Assembly (NCBI GenBank): GCA_013115145.1
Contig: JAAPAO010000423.1
Location: 1 to 31,245 of the forward strand
Source: Perkinsus chesapeaki
Taxonomy: Eukaryota; Perkinsozoa; Perkinsida; Perkinsidae
DNA length: 31,245 nucleotides
Reading direction: 5' to 3'
The notes under the pieces were generated by a model that was given only the letters and a program-made list of their open reading frames with translations, ran no database searches and was not told where the DNA came from. The position numbers were made by a program, and so were the translations under genes. Shown in pieces: positions 28,792 through 31,245 of the stretch; position 1 is the stretch's first letter, and each line of letters opens with the position of its first letter.

Positions 28792-29261
28792 ATGGTTGAT
28801 TCGGAAGTTGGACGGGATACCGCTCATGCTACCTTGTATCAGAATCTCAGCCCACATAATCGACAAGAATACTTGGAACGAGTCTTCGCCAAATTTGATA
28901 CTGTAAGCTTGTGGTATCATAGGTTGAAGCGTGCAAGATACGCAGTACCTTGAGAACCAACACTTTATCAGGACGGTAGTGGAGAGATCGAGTATCCGGA
29001 GCTTCTTGCTGCCATGCGATTTCTTGGCATTCAAACAAGCTCCTTCATTGTTAAGAAGTTGTTCTCGGATATGGATCAGGTAGATGTTCCATGCCGGAAT
29101 CGAACCCGATATCTTTCGATTGCTAGGATAAGTCGGGTACAATCGACGTTGAAGAGTTTATAGAATTCTTCTTCAAAGTTAAGAAGTTGGATGATCTAAA
29201 AGAAGAGCTCAGCCATAGGAGGAAGCAATATATATTTCGTCATAGGATATTAAACATGTAA
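28792..29261 (+). CDS. Small two-EF-hand calcium-binding protein
   Basis: Exons 28792-28902, 28972-29079 and 29127-29261 give 117 residues starting MVDSEVGRDTA. Two canonical EF-hand loops are present, DTDGSGEIEYPE and DQDKSGTIDVEE, both with acidic residues at positions 1, 3, 5 and 12, so both should bind calcium. Each loop is interrupted by an intron near its first residues, a paired arrangement suggesting domain duplication. The C terminus is basic (SHRRKQYIFRHR). It is calmodulin-like in type but has only two hands. Partner and process are unknown, and a ciliary link is only a neighbourhood guess. Confidence 0.85.
28903..28971 (+). repeat. R3 intron in the EF-hand gene
   Basis: 69 nt GT-AG intron between KFDT and DGSG with the best single copy of R3: GGTTGAAGCGTGCAAGATAC at 28922-28941, in the sense orientation. 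Confidence 0.8.
29080..29126 (+). repeat. Antisense tRNA 3' half forming an EF-hand intron
   Basis: 47 nt GT-AG intron between DMDQ and DKSG. Its reverse complement is a T arm (GGGTTCGATTCC) plus an acceptor-like end, and the intron begins a few bases past the tRNA's 3' end. Confidence 0.75.
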
Positions 29262-30175
29262 TGAAAATGCCTCGCCCCCGCCTCCTCCTCCCCCGCCTAA
29301 GACAACTCTTCCAAATTGGCCCAATCTGAGCCCCTCTATCGAGGGGCCCAATTCCCCTTCATATGTTATCAGGAAACGGCTTAGAATTGCTACTATTTCT
29401 TGTCGGGGAGCACTAATTAAAGGGCTTCACGACTACTTGAACAGTTTATTCTCCGACCCACATCGGTCGTCGTATCGATTGTTGTGGATCAATTTAGTGC
29501 CCCTCTTTTGGGACCTTCTCTTGTCAGGTATATTTTGGTATTATTTTTTACAGTATTCATTCTGGTTATTATTTACTTATCGGATGTAGCAACATCTGGT
29601 GATTCAGCCATAGAAGGAACACAAGCAACGTACTTCAATAATTTCATGGCGCGTGACGATTCATACACCACCTACAGGTCATCCTCCTCCTCCTCGTCCT
29701 CACAAGTGACCAGCAAATCCTCCTCTACTTCTCCTGTTGTCGTAGCCATATTTGCCCTCAGTGGCATTTTGCTCATCACCATCGCCTACGTGGTCATTGG
29801 CCCTATCATAATGCTCAAGTATTAACAGAAATCTACCTTTCTTTCGTGAATCAATTTTCGAAGGTACAAACGAAAGCAAGACGAGAAGAATGGCAAGACA
29901 CAGTATCTAAACAGGCAGCGGTCCATAGGTGGGCAATTCCACCTTTATTTCGGGCATGTCCCGTTTGTTGATATTATCTTTAAGCAGCAGATTCACGCTA
30001 CCCTAGCTACTTTGACAGAGCTAACTCATGGCAAGTAAAAGGGTTTGATGGTGGGAATGATGATAGTAAGTTTAATGCCAGCACACGAGTTCGATCCCTG
30101 GATGGGGCATTTAGTGTCAGCGGGAGGAGGACGATTATCAAGATTGAAGAGTCAGGAAAGCATACGAGGAAGTGA
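29262..30175 (+). CDS. Predicted two-pass membrane protein (5' end unresolved)
   Basis: Unknown family. From about 29268 an open frame reads ASPPPPPPPKTTLPNWP, then a basic amphipathic stretch and TM1 (LVPLFWDLLLSVFILVIIYL), a Ser-rich loop, and TM2 (VVVAIFALSGILLITIAYVVI). A basic cytosolic tail (KYKRKQDEKNGK, FGHVPFVDIIFKQQIHATLATLTEL) ends in TGA at 30173. GT-AG introns: 29528-29553 (26 nt), 29630-29677 (carries R1), 29819-29863 and 30035-30114 (carries a tRNA fragment). There is no in-frame ATG after the upstream stop, so the start is in an unseen exon or the first exon is wrong. The start coordinate given is only the edge of the open frame. Confidence 0.55.
29640..29659 (+). repeat. R1 copy (TTTCATGG variant), intron
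   Basis: In intron 29630-29677 of the membrane protein gene. The intron is 48 nt, so the frame also stays open unspliced. Confidence 0.8.
30080..30114 (+). repeat. tRNA fragment, sense in intron
   Basis: GCACACGAGTTCGATCCCTG near the acceptor of the last intron of the membrane protein gene. Confidence 0.6.
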
Positions 30176-30386
30176 CAAGGTTATAATAAAAGGGAATCTT
30201 TTTTGGACGGGAAATTTCGGAAAATTCCACGAATTGTCTTTGTTGTTTTTTTTAAATTCTGCATGCCGCCAATGGTCGGTGAGGGTGGTCCAGATATGGG
30301 ATGATTTCACCGAGATATTACTTCTCTGTGGATCAGTGGATACGTGTGGAGTTTGAAGTCGTAGGGAGTACTTATGACGTGGATGT

Positions 30387-30405
30387 CGTCGCGCGCCACA
30401 AAATG
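30387..30405 (-). repeat. R1 copy, antisense to the + strand genes
   Basis: In the unresolved stretch before the WW gene, between a GTGGATG and a TTCTTCAG that could bound an intron. Confidence 0.7.
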
Positions 30406-30723
30406 AGTTTTTATGTTTTCTTCAGTTACGGAGGTCATTTATCAGGCAAGCATCTCAGGTGTCATTGGCAGGAAATAATGTTTTGCCTCAACTTGAAATT
30501 CAACGTAATCTTATTGGCCGAAAATAAATCAATTATACAACCTTTAGCGTTTACCGGATTTTACCACAATAAGCAAGAAGATGAGGATAAGGCCTTTGTT
30601 GGTCCAACTAGGTGTTTTAACCCACTCAATACTAAAAAATATGCATGGCAACCTCCTGTGTAGTCCTGTTGATCGCCACTCTTGTTTTGAGTTACAGTTG
30701 TCATCAATCCGATCTATTTTGAA

Positions 30724-30752
30724 TCTTGCACGCGTGAACCTGAGATATTTTT
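30724..30752 (+). promoter_or_regulatory. R3-type element abutting the WW gene start
   Basis: AATCTTGCACGCGTGAACCT followed by GAGATAT, an antisense R3 copy ending just before the ATG at 30756. It could be 5' UTR, promoter, or the end of an intron. Confidence 0.4.
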
Positions 30753-30755
30753 CCT

Positions 30756-31245
30756 ATGACTCGCCATCAAAATTCCTTATCAGCCGAAAGCAGCAAATAT
30801 GAACGCACCGCGAAGCTGATTGTAAACTTCGTTGGTCGATTGCCTCGATCGTATTGGCAGGGTGTTGATCTACGAGAAGAATCCCACTTCCATTGGATAG
30901 TTGAATTGGCTGCACATTGTGGATTACCACCGGAATGGAAGGAATTTGTGGAAGAAGGTTCGGGGCAAATCGCCTATTATCATCCGAGGTTGAAAGTAGT
31001 ATTGCTGATGATGATGGGGGCGGAGTTGAATCTTTGGAGATCATCATCAACTGGCTGTGTCGGTTATTAGTTATTACAGAAGACGCATCCTATGTTGACC
31101 AGATTTGAGGAACTTGTTAAAAAACAAAGAGAATTTATTCGAAGAAATAATAGGTATTTAAATTGATAAGATTGATGCGTCGCACTGCGCATAAATTGTG
31201 CAATATCTTTGGGCGAGCGATACTTGAAGAGATATCTAATGCATG
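30756..31245 (+). CDS. WW-domain protein, 5' part (CEP164-like type)
   Basis: Starts with MTRHQNSLSAESS. After a helical stretch (VNFVGRLPRSYWQGVDLREESHFHWIVELAAHC) comes the first half of a WW domain, GLPPEWKEFVEEGSGQIAYYHPR, with the first Trp and the aromatic pair but not the second Trp. A GTTGAAAG donor follows HPR, so the rest is probably spliced in. The order helix, HWIV, LPPEW, YY resembles the N-terminal WW region of CEP164, a centriole distal-appendage protein, but many proteins have WW domains. The gene runs off the window. Confidence 0.45.

Larger units (their letters stand above)
30176..30755 (+). other. Unresolved stretch with possible exons
   Basis: 580 bp. Open stretches at 30301-30663 (for example WIRVEFEVVGSTYDV and KAFVGPTRCFNPLNTKKYAW) look partly coding. 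A GT-AG intron with antisense R1 could run from about 30380 to 30425. I could not connect them to a start or to a known family. Confidence 0.3.

Noticed and set aside
2000-30000. Nematode origin, suggested by AAATTTTCC blocks and short introns.
   Set aside because: Splice acceptors are too varied for the strict nematode TTTCAG consensus; the phylum is left open.
2000-31245. CRISPR array or prokaryotic operon.
   Set aside because: The repeated elements are unevenly spaced, in both orientations and inside spliceosomal introns; there are eukaryotic genes throughout.

Overview
This is eukaryotic nuclear DNA, almost certainly from an animal with a compact genome. The genes are split by about 70 very short GT-AG introns, mostly 35-60 nt and as short as 26 nt, and there are nuclear-type tRNA genes and cilium-related proteins. 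I cannot name the phylum. Homology calls rest on my memory of the protein families, not on a search.

Layout. 199-1862 (+): two tandem, related small genes; the second clearly encodes a secreted protein. 2178-25264 (-): one 23 kb gene for the cytoplasmic dynein-2 heavy chain (DYNC2H1), the retrograde motor of intraflagellar transport. Its reading frame can be followed from the N terminus through the tail, linker, AAA1 to AAA6, stalk and C-terminal domain. The only stretch I could not resolve is about 11.33-12.0 kb. 25854-26825 (-): the mitochondrial acidic protein p32/C1QBP. 27305-28491 (+): an eight-exon gene I do not recognise. 28792-29261 (+): a two-EF-hand protein. About 29262-30175 (+): a predicted two-pass membrane protein. 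30756 to the end (+): the start of a WW-domain protein resembling the CEP164 type.

The unusual part is what the introns contain. More than half of the dynein introns I could place carry one of a few short dispersed elements, and the same elements occur in the neighbouring genes. R1 is a 17-20 bp motif around GTGGCGCGTGAC (20 copies). R2 is an 18 bp palindrome, ATCGATCRCGYGATCGAT (6 copies). R3 is a family built on AAGATAC/GTATCTT with GGTTGAAGC...TGCAAGAT (well over 20 copies of the core). The fourth class is tRNA sequence: two intact tRNA genes (His-GTG, Pro-AGG), one damaged tRNA-Pro and about ten tRNA 3' halves. Two dynein introns 10 kb apart are near-copies of each other (R6). Most elements lie inside introns in either orientation, but a few lie in coding exons of conserved length. 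This looks like introns seeded by, or repeatedly invaded by, small mobile or tRNA-derived sequences (introner-like), or like a DNA motif kept genome-wide.

With dynein-2, an EF-hand protein and a possible CEP164-like protein, the block may be enriched for ciliary genes; that is inference only.
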